From positions 1-64,000 of the forward strand of contig CAIQKM010000033.1 in NCBI GenBank assembly GCA_903872345.1: a stretch of 64,000 nucleotides of DNA, given 5' to 3'. Each line of letters starts with the position of its first letter. The stretch's first letter is position 1. This document shows positions 1-8,887 of the stretch, one piece after another. A program made the position numbers and the translations under genes. The notes below the pieces were generated by a model, which was not told the origin of the DNA, did no database searches, and saw only the letters and a list, made by a program, of their open reading frames with translations. This DNA comes from an uncultured Verrucomicrobia subdivision 3 bacterium. Its GTDB lineage: Bacteria; Verrucomicrobiota; Verrucomicrobiia; Limisphaerales; UBA11358.

Positions 1-102
1 CGCCAGCGGCGACTGGTGCGGGATTACGAAACCACCGAGTCCAGTGCCGAGGCTTGGATCTATATCGCCATGATCCGAATCCAACTCCGCCGTCTGGCTT
101 GA
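1..102 (+). pseudogene. C-terminal end of an IS transposase (cut by window edge)
   Basis: The first 33 codons read in frame to a TGA and give a peptide containing 'RLVRDYETTESSAEAWIYIA' followed by a basic 'RIQLRRLA' end. This resembles the C-terminus of IS4/IS5-type DDE transposases, which commonly end in 'R.LvrDyE.t...seA.iyiAmi.lmlRRL'. The start lies outside the window, so whether the copy is intact cannot be judged. Family assignment is from memory of the motif only. Confidence 0.6.
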
Positions 103-389
103 TCCCTCAGCATTCATGATTTTTCAGACGCACTCTTAGGGTTTCGGGTTAAATAAATTTGGATATCCCCGCGCATTCCCCTGATAAACAAAAGCAGCGT
201 TATCAACAGTATTGGCGATGTTTCGCCTCGCCGGGGTGTGTTAGATTGAACCTTGTAACACCCTTTGCCCTTCAGCACCGTCGCTGTCGAGTTAACCCAA
301 TCGGTATCCGGAAAAGATGCCGCCGACTCGCCGGCCACCGCTCCCGGGAGCAGTTGAATGCGAAGGCGAATACAAATTTAACACCCAAA
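103..389. other. Non-coding stretch between IS remnant and pseudopilin
   Basis: No convincing gene. The ORF track extends the pseudopilin frame upstream to position 159, but that extension is arginine- and cysteine-rich without family character. The stretch should contain the IS right end and the pseudopilin promoter, but I could not identify either with confidence. Confidence 0.4.
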
Positions 390-1199
390 ATGAAAACTGA
401 TAATTGTCATAAGCAAGCGAAGCGGGGCTTCACCCTCATTGAACTGCTGGTGGTGATCGCCATCATCGCCATTCTGGCCGCCATGCTGCTGCCCGCGCTG
501 GCCTCGGCGAAGGAAAAGGCGAACCGGGCTTACTGCGTCAACAATATGCGCCAGTTGGGCCTAGGTTATAATATTTATGCCACGGATAACGACAGCAAGT
601 TTCCCTTCACCCAGGCGGGCGGAAATGCGGTCAATGTCATCAACGGCGGATACTATACCCGGTGGATTTGCTTCACGAATGTCGGCGTGGCCACTCGCAT
701 TACGCCATCTTCGGCCGGTTCCTTCACCGATTTCGGTCTGCTTTATCCCAGCAAGCTTGCCGGGGACGGGGGCATTTATTATTGCCCGAGCCTGAACGCC
801 AAAAAATCTCCGTTGGGCAGCCTTTATTACTCACCATTGTTGACCACCGATACCGCCGGCAATGTGCGCGGCAGCTATCTTGTCAATCCGCGCGCCGATG
901 CCACCACCAAGGTGCGCACCTACACCAAATCGGAGAATGTCAAAGGTCGCATCCTGTTGGGCATGGACTTTATTGACTTTACACAATTTGACACCACTTC
1001 CGGCAGTGTCCTGACTTCCGGAACTGATTTTGCCCACAGCCGCAGCAAGGGGTGGGACTGTCTGTTTATTGATGACAGCGTTTCCTTCAATAATAACGTC
1101 GGTGGCGTGCATAATATCTGGTCGGCGGGCGGTTTCCGTTCCCAATACGATGGAGGCAACTCTGGTCTCAATCAGTTGTGCGATCTGTTCGAACAATAA
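390..1199 (+). CDS. Type II secretion/type IV pseudopilin-like protein (DUF1559-type)
   Basis: The protein (269 aa from this ATG) starts with a short basic leader and the type IV prepilin signal '[20 protein letters not shown]', cut after G and methylated on F in this family. A long hydrophobic helix follows, then a soluble domain with '[19 protein letters not shown]', the hallmark of the large planctomycete/verrucomicrobial pseudopilin family. It should be processed by prepilin peptidase and sit in the inner membrane or a pilus-like fibre; individual functions are mostly unknown. I prefer the ATG at 390 over the upstream start in the ORF track because the prepilin signal must be N-terminal. 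A terminator follows, so it appears to be transcribed alone. Confidence 0.85.
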   Translation: MKTDNCHKQAKRGFTLIELLVVIAIIAILAAMLLPALASAKEKANRAYCVNNMRQLGLGYNIYATDNDSKFPFTQAGGNAVNVINGGYYTRWICFTNVGVATRITPSSAGSFTDFGLLYPSKLAGDGGIYYCPSLNAKKSPLGSLYYSPLLTTDTAGNVRGSYLVNPRADATTKVRTYTKSENVKGRILLGMDFIDFTQFDTTSGSVLTSGTDFAHSRSKGWDCLFIDDSVSFNNNVGGVHNIWSAGGFRSQYDGGNSGLNQLCDLFEQ

Positions 1200-1233
1200 C
1201 AGCCGCAGCGCGGCGAATTTTTTATAACTCCTG

Positions 1234-1275
1234 AAACCGGCCCGTTGGCACATCCAACCGGCCGGTTTTTTATTT
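1234..1275 (+). terminator. Rho-independent terminator after the pseudopilin gene
   Basis: AAACCGGCC pairs with GGCCGGTTT across a 17-nt loop and a T-rich run follows ('TTTTTTATTTTT'). It ends the pseudopilin transcript and separates it from the esterase gene. Confidence 0.8.
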
Positions 1276-1327
1276 TTCCGGCCCAAACACCTGCAACCTC
1301 CGGACCGCGAAAACCGTCAACCCCTCT

Positions 1328-2242
1328 GTGACCATCAACTTTCTTTTCCGCCGGATGCTTCGGCTCGGAGCCTGCCTGGGTTTTGTTGTCGTCGCCTCGG
1401 CGCAGAACACCGTCACCCCGGCTCCGCTCACGATCAGCGATGTCCCCCGCGCCACGCAAATCGGCACCGGACCCGTTCCTGCCGGCGCGCCCGGCAACGG
1501 CCGCTACGTCCCGCCCGTGCCGGCGGACACCCACCTGCCCACGCTCTGGCTCATCGGCGATTCCACTGTGCGCAACGGCACCCTCGGTGACAACGGTCCG
1601 ACCGGTCAATGGGGCTGGGGCGCGCCGATTACCGCGTACTTCGACCTGAAGAAAATCAACGTGGTCAACCGCGCCTTCGGCGGCACCAGCAGCCGCACGT
1701 TTTATAGCGGTTTCTTTTGGAAAAATCTCCGGCCGCAGATCAAGCCCGGCGACTTCGTGCTCCTGCAATTCGGGGCCAACGACAACGGCGGCGCGAAAGG
1801 GAAGGGAGCGCTCGCCGGCATCGGCGAGAACACGGAAACAAATCAGGATGAAGTGGTCCACACCTTCGGCTGGTATTTGAAACAATTCGTCGCCGAAACC
1901 CGCGCGCAGCACGCCACGCCCATCATCTGCTCCCTCACCCCGCGCAAAGCCTGGAGCGCCGACGGCAAGCAATTCAAACGCGACAACCGCACCCACGCCG
2001 CCTGGGCCCAACAGGTCGCATCGGCCACCGACACTCCGTTCATCCCGCTCTACGATCTCATCGCCACCCAATGCGAACAGCTCGGCCGCGAAAAAGTGGA
2101 TACCCTCTACGTCCCGTCACCCAAGGAAAAACTCCACCCAGGCTGGGACGGCGCCGTCCTCAACGCCGGCTGCGTGATCGCCGGTTTAAAAGCCCTGCCC
2201 GATGATCCGCTGGAAAAATATTTCTCCGCCCGCGCGCGATAA
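1328..2242 (+). CDS. Secreted SGNH-hydrolase, rhamnogalacturonan acetylesterase-like
   Basis: This 304-aa protein has an N-terminal signal peptide ending near 'VVVASAQ'. The SGNH blocks are visible: block I 'LWLIGDSTVRNG' with the nucleophile Ser, a 'GWG' segment, Asn block 'FGANDNGG', and a C-terminal His in 'EKLHPGWDGA'. Such enzymes remove acetyl groups from pectin in the periplasm or outside the cell. The GTG start is the longest choice; an ATG at 1355 also leaves a usable signal peptide. The usual Asp three residues before the catalytic His is Glu here. The nearby GH51-like gene fits a role in plant polysaccharide breakdown. Confidence 0.8.
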   Translation: MTINFLFRRMLRLGACLGFVVVASAQNTVTPAPLTISDVPRATQIGTGPVPAGAPGNGRYVPPVPADTHLPTLWLIGDSTVRNGTLGDNGPTGQWGWGAPITAYFDLKKINVVNRAFGGTSSRTFYSGFFWKNLRPQIKPGDFVLLQFGANDNGGAKGKGALAGIGENTETNQDEVVHTFGWYLKQFVAETRAQHATPIICSLTPRKAWSADGKQFKRDNRTHAAWAQQVASATDTPFIPLYDLIATQCEQLGREKVDTLYVPSPKEKLHPGWDGAVLNAGCVIAGLKALPDDPLEKYFSARAR

Positions 2243-2384
2243 AAAATTCCGAGGCGGGAGCCGACATTCCGAAACCGAATAATTCTGGACAGAAAGATTA
2301 GCCGGCCATAAAGTCCCGGATATTCAACTCGGCCGACCGCACGGGGCGGACGGCTCCGGCGGTGACGGTTGGGGAATCACGCGT

Positions 2385-2696
2385 ATGAAAAATTTCTGGT
2401 ATTATTTCGCGGGCTTTGATGTTTTGCTTTTCACCTCGGTCATCGTCCTGGTAACGACCGTGAACCGGCGCAAAAGCAACCACCAGAGCGGTGCCTTGAC
2501 GCCGGCAGAGCAGTTGCAACGGTGGGAAGCCCGGGCGCCCGGCTGGAACATTCGCTGCCTCAAATGCAATTTTACCGAGCCGTACGGCAAGTACGGCATC
2601 CGGCTCGGGGCGGCCGGCAAAAAATATACCGCGGGGTATTGCTCGCAGTGCCGGGGGATCAGATTTTATGTGATTGAGCGGAAGCAGGCACGGTAA
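2385..2696 (+). CDS. Small membrane-anchored zinc-ribbon protein
   Basis: This is a 103-aa protein with one N-terminal membrane helix (about residues 5-25), a basic stop-transfer stretch, then a domain with 'CLKC' and 'CSQC' pairs that could bind one zinc ion. I do not recognise the family. It stands alone between two secreted carbohydrate-active enzymes, with no evidence of shared transcription. The coherent topology and paired cysteines suggest it is a real gene. Confidence 0.55.
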   Translation: MKNFWYYFAGFDVLLFTSVIVLVTTVNRRKSNHQSGALTPAEQLQRWEARAPGWNIRCLKCNFTEPYGKYGIRLGAAGKKYTAGYCSQCRGIRFYVIERKQAR

Positions 2697-2796
2697 CAAT
2701 AGGTTACCGAAGCCACCTTCGACTTCACCCGAAACCTCCAAGCAAATCCGCCTGTTCCCCCATTGAACTCTGCCATTTGTCGGGTATTTTGAGGGC

Positions 2797-5079
2797 ATGA
2801 TTCCCGGGAATTCCATCCGGCGCAGGAGCCGGTTTTTTAAAATCTTACCCTTACTGGCACTGACATTGCCGTGGGCGGCCGGGGCGCAGACTAATCAGGC
2901 GATCTACACGGATTCCCTGATAAACGGCTGGCAGGATTACAGCTATTGCACGCACAGCCTGACCAACACGTCGCCGGTGCATTCGGGGAGCGATTCCATC
3001 AGCGTGACCATCACCAGTGCTTACGGTGGCATCCAGCCGTTCCACACGCCGATGACCAATTCCGCCTTTGGCGCGGTGAGTTTCTGGCTGAATGGCGGGA
3101 CTGCGGGCGGGCAGCGGTTGCAAATGTACGGCAATCTCGGTTCGGGGCCGACGGCGCAGTCGCCGCGCTATTCCCTGGCCTCGCCGCCGGCGAACGCCTG
3201 GCAGCAGTACACCGTGCCCCTCGCCGCGCTGGGCGTGGCGAACACCACCAATTTCTCCGGCTTTGCCATCCAGGATGCCAACGGCTCGGCGGAACCCGTA
3301 TTTTACGTGGACGACATCCAGCTCGTCAGCACGAGCGGTCCGGCGCTCACGCATCTCACCGTGAATGCCGGCCAGACGGTGCGGCAGGCGGATGCGCGCT
3401 GGTTTGGCATGAATGCCGCGCAATGGGACAACGCGTTTGACAACCCCGTCACGCTCACCCAGCTCGCGGCCATCGGCGCGCGGTCGCTGCGGTTTCCCGG
3501 CGGCTCGGACTCGGATGATTACCACTGGCTCTACAACCGGCAAGACGCGAACAACTGGACGTGGGCGACCAGTATGGCGAATTTCATTCACATCGTCACC
3601 AATGCCACCGTTTCCACGATGATTACGGTGAACTACGGCACGGGTTCCACGAACGAGGCGGCGGCGTGGGTGGCCTATTGCAACGCCGCCACCACCAATC
3701 TCACCGCGCTGGGCACCGATAGCGCCGGCACAAACTGGAGCACGGCGGGGCATTGGGCGTCGCTGCGCGCGGCCACGCCGCTGGGCACGGATGACGGGAA
3801 GAATTTTCTCCGGATCGGCCGCAGCGCGCCGCTGGGGTTCAAGTATTGGGAAATCGGCAACGAGGAATACGGTTCGTGGGAAACGGACAGCAACACCGTG
3901 GCGCATGATCCGTACACGTACGCCGGTCGCGCCGCCGGATTTATCTCCCTGATGAAGGCGGCGGATCCGACCATCAAGATCGGCGTGGTGGTCACCGCGG
4001 GCGAGGATGGTTATGCCAACAGCACCAATCATCCGGCTTTCAACCCTCGCGAGGGCACCTATCACAACGGTTGGACGGCCGTGCTGCTGGCGACGCTGAA
4101 GAGTCTGGGCGCAACGCCGGATTTTCTGATTTACCACGTCTATCCGCAGAATCCCGGGAGCGAGAGCGATGCGGGTCTGCTCGCGAGCACCAGCGGCTGG
4201 GCGCCGGACGCCGCCAATTTGCGGCAGATGATAACGGATTATTTTGGAGCGGGTGGCACGAACATCGAACTGGTTTGCACGGAGAACAATTCCGTGAGTT
4301 CCTCGCCCGGCAAACAGTCGGTGAGCCTCGTGAACGCCCTGTATATGGCGGACAGTCTGGCGCAACTGATGCAAACCGAGTTCAACGGACTTTACTGGTG
4401 GAATTTCCGCAACGGCGGCGTGGAGACGAACAACAACAGCGCGTCGCTCTACGGCTGGCGGCAGTACGGCGAATACGGCATCGTGGACGGCACGAATTAT
4501 TACCCGACCTATTACGCGGCGAAGTTGATGACGAATTTCGTCCAAGCCGGCGACACCGTGGTGAGCGCCGGCACGGATTATTCGCTGCTCGCGACCTACG
4601 CGGCGCGGCGGCAGGATGGCGCGCTCACGATGCTGGTCATCAACAAAGATCCCATGAACACGCTCACCGGCCTCGTGGCGGTGGCGGGCTTCACCCCGGC
4701 CACGAACGCGCAGGTATTTTCCTACGGCATTCCGCAGGACACCGCCGCGCAAAGCGGCACCGGCTCGCCCGATGTGGCCAAGACCGCCTTTGCCATCGCC
4801 GGAACGAATTTCAGCTACGCGTTCCCGCCGTACTCGGCCACAGTGCTGTTCCTGCCGCCCGCGCCGGCAAAATTGGCCGCACTGCCGCTGGTGAGCACGA
4901 ACCGGTTCGTGTTTCAATTGCAGGGACAGACCGGCGTGCCTTACATCATCCAGCGTTCAACGAATCTGCTCTCGTGGTTCCCGGTGAGTACGAACCTGAC
5001 GGCGGGGTTGTTGAATGTGACGAATACATTTGCGTCCAATGGTCCGAAGCAATTCTGGCGCGCGGTGTGGGTGCCGTAG
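2797..5079 (+). CDS. Secreted glycoside hydrolase, alpha-L-arabinofuranosidase-like (GH51-type)
   Basis: The 760-aa protein has a signal peptide ending near 'WAAGAQ', a jelly-roll carbohydrate-binding-like domain (about 35-180), a TIM-barrel domain (about 190-600) and a small C-terminal beta domain with 'QRSTNLLSWFPVSTNL'. The barrel carries 'RFPGGSDSDDYHW', the acid/base candidate Glu in 'WEIGNEEYGSW', and a nucleophile candidate Glu in 'LVCTENNS'. This pattern matches GH51 and related clan-A arabinofuranosidases. It probably releases arabinose from arabinan or arabinoxylan outside the cell. The C-terminal module recurs in verrucomicrobial secreted proteins, and a relative appears in the prophage fibre gene at 38846. 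Confidence 0.75.
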   Translation: MIPGNSIRRRSRFFKILPLLALTLPWAAGAQTNQAIYTDSLINGWQDYSYCTHSLTNTSPVHSGSDSISVTITSAYGGIQPFHTPMTNSAFGAVSFWLNGGTAGGQRLQMYGNLGSGPTAQSPRYSLASPPANAWQQYTVPLAALGVANTTNFSGFAIQDANGSAEPVFYVDDIQLVSTSGPALTHLTVNAGQTVRQADARWFGMNAAQWDNAFDNPVTLTQLAAIGARSLRFPGGSDSDDYHWLYNRQDANNWTWATSMANFIHIVTNATVSTMITVNYGTGSTNEAAAWVAYCNAATTNLTALGTDSAGTNWSTAGHWASLRAATPLGTDDGKNFLRIGRSAPLGFKYWEIGNEEYGSWETDSNTVAHDPYTYAGRAAGFISLMKAADPTIKIGVVVTAGEDGYANSTNHPAFNPREGTYHNGWTAVLLATLKSLGATPDFLIYHVYPQNPGSESDAGLLASTSGWAPDAANLRQMITDYFGAGGTNIELVCTENNSVSSSPGKQSVSLVNALYMADSLAQLMQTEFNGLYWWNFRNGGVETNNNSASLYGWRQYGEYGIVDGTNYYPTYYAAKLMTNFVQAGDTVVSAGTDYSLLATYAARRQDGALTMLVINKDPMNTLTGLVAVAGFTPATNAQVFSYGIPQDTAAQSGTGSPDVAKTAFAIAGTNFSYAFPPYSATVLFLPPAPAKLAALPLVSTNRFVFQLQGQTGVPYIIQRSTNLLSWFPVSTNLTAGLLNVTNTFASNGPKQFWRAVWVP

Positions 5080-5149
5080 CGGCATGATGGGAATTCATCC
5101 CCGCCCGCAGGCGGGCGAAATCCAAACAACCTGCGGGGAGTACGAGGCG

Positions 5150-5195
5150 AATTTGGACTGCGGCGGCAAGCGCAGCGCGACGCCGCTTTGGAAAC
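5150..5195. repeat. Hairpin-forming GC-rich intergenic repeat, probable interspersed element
   Basis: A sequence centred on 'ACTGCGGCGGCAAGCGCAGC' can fold because GCGGCG pairs with CGCCGC further on. A second small GC hairpin (CGCCCGC/GCGGGCG) lies just upstream near 5103-5119. Both sit between the glycosidase and the prophage left end. Only one copy of each is seen in this window, so calling them family repeats is inference from their composition. Confidence 0.35.
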
Positions 5196-5302
5196 AACAG
5201 ATTGCTGAATCTCGGCGCGCGAAATTAGAATTTGCATAATTAGGAAAAAAGAAGCGCAAACACCAAGAAAAACAACTACTTACAAGGACTCAGGCCCCGA
5301 AC

Positions 5303-5357
5303 TGGCATTTTGAGAAGAATCTGGCGAAATGTAGCGAAATGGCGAAGGTTTGAGAAC
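5303..5357. promoter_or_regulatory. Left prophage end with putative MuA-binding sites
   Basis: TGGCA starts the proposed end. Two transposase-site candidates follow: TTTTGAGAAG at 5308-5317 and GGTTTGAGAAC at 5347-5357. Inverted versions occur at the right end, which is the expected arrangement for transposase binding at both ends of a Mu-like element. Assignment as binding sites is inference from position and repetition. Confidence 0.6.
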
Positions 5358-5368
5358 TTTTCCGGGCA

Positions 5369-5905
5369 TTATCGAAAAAGGGTTAATTGACTTTTAACAG
5401 GCTTTAAAAGAGCCGTTTTTTTGCGTTTTGGGGCATCCAGAAGGCGCTTGGCTTTTGCCAGTTCGGCCACGGGATCGGGGGCGGGGTGCCGCGCCTGGCC
5501 GGCTATGAAAAGGGCATGGTCGGCCACGACCCGGATGGCCTTGGCCTGGTCCAGATAATCTTCGCCGTGGATCCGGAAATGGGATTGGATTACCTGCATC
5601 AGGTAGGCGGGCCGATATTTGACCTTGCTGGTCACATGGGCGGCCGCCTGAAGGAAAACTTTGTTAAAAATCTCCCGGTACGCCTCCCCGTGAATCGTGG
5701 CCGCCCGTTCATCCAGCCACTTGGCCGGCCAAAGTACCACCCAGCCCAATAACCGCTTCCGATCCTGGGCAAACGCCTGCGCCTCGGCGGCCTGATCTGG
5801 ACCGCCATAAAATTTGCTCTTCAACAGGCCCAAAATGGAGTCCCGCAGATCCTCCGGGACCGGCTGCTTCAGGCGCTGAAATTTTGGGCGGGGCGGCATG
5901 GTCAA
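5369..5905 (-). CDS. Phage early protein of unknown function
   Basis: This 178-aa protein is the last gene of the leftward early operon, directly inside the left prophage end. It is basic and mostly helical-looking, with 'AYREIFNKVFLQAAAHVTSK' near the middle and a lysine-rich tail 'APKRKKTALLKPVKSQ'. The basic character fits nucleic-acid binding, but no family is recognised. It overlaps the stop of the upstream gene by 4 bp (ATGA), so it is translationally coupled to it. Confidence 0.65.
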   Translation of the reverse strand: MTMPPRPKFQRLKQPVPEDLRDSILGLLKSKFYGGPDQAAEAQAFAQDRKRLLGWVVLWPAKWLDERAATIHGEAYREIFNKVFLQAAAHVTSKVKYRPAYLMQVIQSHFRIHGEDYLDQAKAIRVVADHALFIAGQARHPAPDPVAELAKAKRLLDAPKRKKTALLKPVKSQLTLFR

Positions 5906-6609
5906 AAGGACTGGTCAGCAGTCACCGGTTCGGCATCCATCTGGGGCGGGTTTACGGCGAACCCCCGGGCACGCTGGCAGGGCGCGCAAACACACGGGAC
6001 GCCGGCCTTGATTTTCATGTCATGGATCGTATCGCCAGCGGCCTTGCGTTTATCGTTCAAACGGGCCGAAAGGGTGTAACGGAATTTCTCCAACTGGATG
6101 GCGTTCAGATCCATCATGGTGATGTCCCGCGTGGGGCGATCCAGCTTCCACCAGCGGCGGTTGTCTTCCAGGATCGAAGTCATATATTCCCGCACGTCCG
6201 GGATGTACAATTCCAGGCACGGAACCAGCTCGTTTAAAATGTGGTACCGGATCGTCCTAGCCTTGTTGATGCTGCCATCGTCCGCCTCGCGCGCGGCCTG
6301 CAGGTCGGTGCCCTGCAGCACGAGCAATTCCTTGAGCACTTTGGTGAAGCCATCCACGCGATCCACCAGGGTGAGCGAGGTGAAGCCGCAACGCGCCAAA
6401 AACTCTTTGCGGTGGGCGTCAATCTGAGCGGCCGTGAGCCCGCGCTCGCGCGTCCAACCCATGGCCTGGCAGCTCTTGGGCCATTCGCGCCAAAACCGGC
6501 GCACCTGTTCTTGGGAAAGTTTCATTTGGCAGTAATCAGGATGTTTCACCCCGCACGGGCAGGCCACGGAAACAAACTGGGTTGCCATCGCAGTGGTGGG
6601 TTGGGCCAT
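5902..6609 (-). CDS. Phage early protein with cysteine-rich ends
   Basis: The protein is 235 aa. The N-terminus has 'CPCGVKHPDYC' and the C-terminus 'CVCAPC', which suggests metal-binding clusters at both ends. The middle is helical and charged, with 'LTAAQIDAHRKEFLARCGF'. I do not recognise the family; in Mu-like phages this part of the early region often holds regulators such as GemA, but similarity is too weak to name it. It is coupled to the downstream 178-aa gene and lies 1 bp from the upstream small gene. Confidence 0.65.
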   Translation of the reverse strand: MAQPTTAMATQFVSVACPCGVKHPDYCQMKLSQEQVRRFWREWPKSCQAMGWTRERGLTAAQIDAHRKEFLARCGFTSLTLVDRVDGFTKVLKELLVLQGTDLQAAREADDGSINKARTIRYHILNELVPCLELYIPDVREYMTSILEDNRRWWKLDRPTRDITMMDLNAIQLEKFRYTLSARLNDKRKAAGDTIHDMKIKAGVPCVCAPCQRARGFAVNPPQMDAEPVTADQSF

Positions 6610-6610
6610 A

Positions 6611-6850
6611 TCAGTTGACGGTTAAAAAACGATCCGCAAACCGAGAAATAACCGCCCGGGCGGCGGCGCGGCGGCGGCGTTGGTATTCGGCATTCCCCAG
6701 CAACTTTTGGCCAAGACCATTAGGCAGACGTGTCACCGGCGGACGGATCAACAGCCAGCGACGGCGGTGATATTCGCTCAGGCCCAGTTCTTTCACGGAC
6801 AAGCCCGTGCAGGAGGGGCGACCAAAAGGTTTCGGGGCGGTGGAACTCAT
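6611..6850 (-). CDS. Small basic phage protein
   Basis: A 79-aa, arginine-rich protein ('YHRRRWLLIRPPVTRL', 'YQRRRRAAARAVISRF'). The two arginine runs suggest nucleic-acid contact, but no family is recognised. It overlaps the methyltransferase stop by 4 bp in ATGA fashion, which supports a real coupled gene. Confidence 0.5.
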   Translation of the reverse strand: MSSTAPKPFGRPSCTGLSVKELGLSEYHRRRWLLIRPPVTRLPNGLGQKLLGNAEYQRRRRAAARAVISRFADRFLTVN

Positions 6851-7710
6851 GATTTGTTTAAAATTTCAGCAATCCATTTTGCCATGGGCGGGGGCACGGC
6901 ATTGCCGGCGGCATAAGCTTCTTCAGCGTTGGCTCCATCCAATCCGAGGGAAAGCCCATGTAACTCAGCCGTTCGGCCCCACTCAGCCATCTGATCCCAT
7001 CCGTTCTCCTCAGCAACGAGAAGCTCATTGCCAATATTGATCCGGCTGTTTTGTTTGTGCAGTTTATTTGGTGCCGCCAAAGTATAGCCAGCCCAAGCAT
7101 CCGCCGGTTTTGCGAGCCAGTCCGAGCCAGCCGATGCAGGTAGCGATTCCACTGCCCCGGCGTCAGCCAGGAATGATTCGCAGGGATGTTTTTTATAACC
7201 TGCGACCAGGAATAACCGGCGGCGTTTTTGGGGGATTCCGAAATATTGAGCATCCAGCACTCGCGCGAATCCCACATAACCGCATTGGGCAATTTCGCAG
7301 ATGACTGTTTGAAAGTCTGCGCAATCGTTTGAATGGAGCAGCGCCGGCACGTTTTCAAGGACCAGCCATTGTGGGCGTAAATGCCGGACGATTTGCATGA
7401 TCTCGAAAAAGAGTCCGCTGCGGCCGCCCGCAAGACCGGTTCGCGATTTATCACGCCGAGCTGCTCCCATGACACTGATGTCTTGGCAGGGAAACCCGGC
7501 GCAGATGCAGGCCACGGGGGACAGGGAATGTGCGCGCCAATCCCGGAGGTCTTTATATTGCCGTGCGTGAGGAAATCTATCGGCAATGACAGTCCGGTTA
7601 ACATCGTCGAGTTCGATTTGCCAGGCGGTCTGCCAGCCGGCCTGTTCAAAGCCGAGGCTGAACCCGCCGATGCCGGCGCAGATTTCTCCGATGGTTCGAT
7701 CATGGCTCAT
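6847..7710 (-). CDS. C5-cytosine DNA methyltransferase (Dcm family), orphan phage enzyme
   Basis: The 287-aa protein carries the ordered motifs of m5C methyltransferases: SAM-binding 'GEICAGIGGFSLGFE' (about 8-22), catalytic Cys in 'GFPCQDIS' (about 72-79), 'LENVPAL' (about 117-123), 'QKRRRLFLV' and C-terminal 'GNAVPPPMAKW'. It transfers a methyl group from SAM to cytosine in a specific DNA site. The target-recognition region is short (roughly 80 aa), so the protein is smaller than typical host enzymes. No restriction nuclease is nearby in the prophage, which suggests self-protection against host restriction. It is coupled to small genes on both sides. Confidence 0.9.
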   Translation of the reverse strand: MSHDRTIGEICAGIGGFSLGFEQAGWQTAWQIELDDVNRTVIADRFPHARQYKDLRDWRAHSLSPVACICAGFPCQDISVMGAARRDKSRTGLAGGRSGLFFEIMQIVRHLRPQWLVLENVPALLHSNDCADFQTVICEIAQCGYVGFARVLDAQYFGIPQKRRRLFLVAGYKKHPCESFLADAGAVESLPASAGSDWLAKPADAWAGYTLAAPNKLHKQNSRINIGNELLVAEENGWDQMAEWGRTAELHGLSLGLDGANAEEAYAAGNAVPPPMAKWIAEILNKS

Positions 7711-7892
7711 ACTCCCTTCGCTTGCCGGTCGATCTCCGCCAGCCGGGCATCCAGGGCGGTCAAAGTGACCGACTTGGCGGGCGACCAGGTTTCCGGTACC
7801 GGATCCATCTCGCGCCGGCTACGGCCTTGCGGCGTGGGCTTGCCCGCGCGCGACTGATGCACGCGGTTTAATTTGTGCCGGTAGGGGTTCAT
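7707..7892 (-). CDS. Small phage early protein of unknown function
   Basis: A 61-aa basic protein with C-terminal 'LTALDARLAEIDRQAKGV', probably helical. Its stop overlaps the methyltransferase start by 4 bp. A leader repeat with 'AATCGTAAATTCC' lies just upstream of its start codon, as for several other prophage genes. Confidence 0.45.
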   Translation of the reverse strand: MNPYRHKLNRVHQSRAGKPTPQGRSRREMDPVPETWSPAKSVTLTALDARLAEIDRQAKGV

Positions 7893-8008
7893 AGCATTTG
7901 GAATTTACGATTGCCGATTTACAATTTGTTGATGGAATGCGCCGGGCCTTGAACCCGGAGTTGACCGATCAGTTGGCCGCCTTCGGATTGATTCCTCGCA
8001 TTCATAAT

Positions 8009-8563
8009 TTATTCGACTCCAGCCTCCGGCTGGTCTTTGAGCAGCGCCGTGCAGATTTTATCCACTTCGCCGTCCACGGCCTTGATGACCACGGCATCGT
8101 CGGCCTCGGTCAACTCAATGCCCAATTTTTTCAGGTCGGCCGCCGGCATATCGGCCAGCGCATCCTTGTTGGGTTTTTCCGTCACATTCAGCCAGGCGAT
8201 CGCATCTGCGCCGAAGCGCTGGTGGATCCGCTTGACCGTGGCCGCCTCATCGGCAATCTCCAACTTCCCATTGCGTTTGGTGAAGCCGATCTTGATGCCA
8301 TGGAACACATAGGTGCGCGGCTTGGTAAAGAGCGGTTTGTTCAACTCAATGGCCGAGTTCAGCACGGCCTTGCTTTCCTGAGCCCGCGCCACGGCCGTGC
8401 GGAGCCCGCGCAAGTGGCGAGCCTTCACGGCCGTCAATTCGGCTTCCAGGCTGGTTACGGCCGTGCGCACGGCATCGTACTCGCGTGAGAAAGCGGCGAC
8501 CCGCTTTTCGATGTCCGCCAGCGTCGCGCCGGCAATAGGTGTATTTTCAGTTTCAGCGATCAT
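8009..8563 (-). CDS. gam: Mu Gam-like host-nuclease inhibitor (DNA-end-binding, Ku-like)
   Basis: The 184-aa protein has a long N-terminal helix (about 10-70, 'DIEKRVAAFSREYDAVRTAV'), then a beta-rich part with 'GIKIGFTKRNGKLEIADEAA' and an alpha/beta tail. The order resembles Mu Gam, where a coiled helix precedes 'V.wR.rpp....' strands and a 'K..in.eal' segment (here 'TEKPNKDALADMP'). Mu Gam binds DNA ends as a Ku-like dimer and shields them from exonucleases. Position downstream of the MuB homologue on the same strand matches Mu. Sequence identity is low, so the call rests on architecture plus position. Confidence 0.6.
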   Translation of the reverse strand: MIAETENTPIAGATLADIEKRVAAFSREYDAVRTAVTSLEAELTAVKARHLRGLRTAVARAQESKAVLNSAIELNKPLFTKPRTYVFHGIKIGFTKRNGKLEIADEAATVKRIHQRFGADAIAWLNVTEKPNKDALADMPAADLKKLGIELTEADDAVVIKAVDGEVDKICTALLKDQPEAGVE

Positions 8564-8589
8564 GGGAGGTAGAATTTGCGATTGGCGAT

Positions 8590-8868
8590 TTACGATTTAC
8601 GCGCGGTGGTCTGTGACAGCAGCGCATCAAACTCCGGCGCGAATGAGCCATATTCTTTCTGCAAGCCGGCCAAGTGGTTTTCGGCGTCAACCAAACCCAT
8701 CTTGAGGTCTTGAATGCGCTGTTTGGTTTCAGCGATCTTCACGGAGAAATTCGTAAAGATAGCGCCGATTTTTTCTGCTTCTGCGACAGCAATTAAACGT
8801 ATTTCCGGCTGTACTGGGGCCGCCTTGGCCGTGGGTTTTTTAAAACTGACTCTGATATCGGATTCCAT
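8590..8868 (-). CDS. Small coiled-coil phage protein
   Basis: A 92-aa protein with a likely coiled coil across about residues 45-80 ('ETKQRIQDLKMGLVDAENHL'). The last residues 'RKS' and the stop are encoded by a copy of the AATCGTAAATC-type leader repeat that precedes the Gam-like gene. No family recognised. Confidence 0.5.
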   Translation of the reverse strand: MESDIRVSFKKPTAKAAPVQPEIRLIAVAEAEKIGAIFTNFSVKIAETKQRIQDLKMGLVDAENHLAGLQKEYGSFAPEFDALLSQTTARKS

Positions 8869-8887
8869 TTTAGTCCTTTGTGGTGGT

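Noticed and set aside
2851-4917. 688-aa minus-strand ORF opposite the GH51-like gene
   Set aside because: Arg/Gly/Val-rich without domain character; a GC-driven antisense shadow of a clear glycosidase.
6858-7703. 281-aa second frame over the cytosine methyltransferase
   Set aside because: Same strand, other frame; lacks methyltransferase motifs and is Pro/Ser/Arg-rich.
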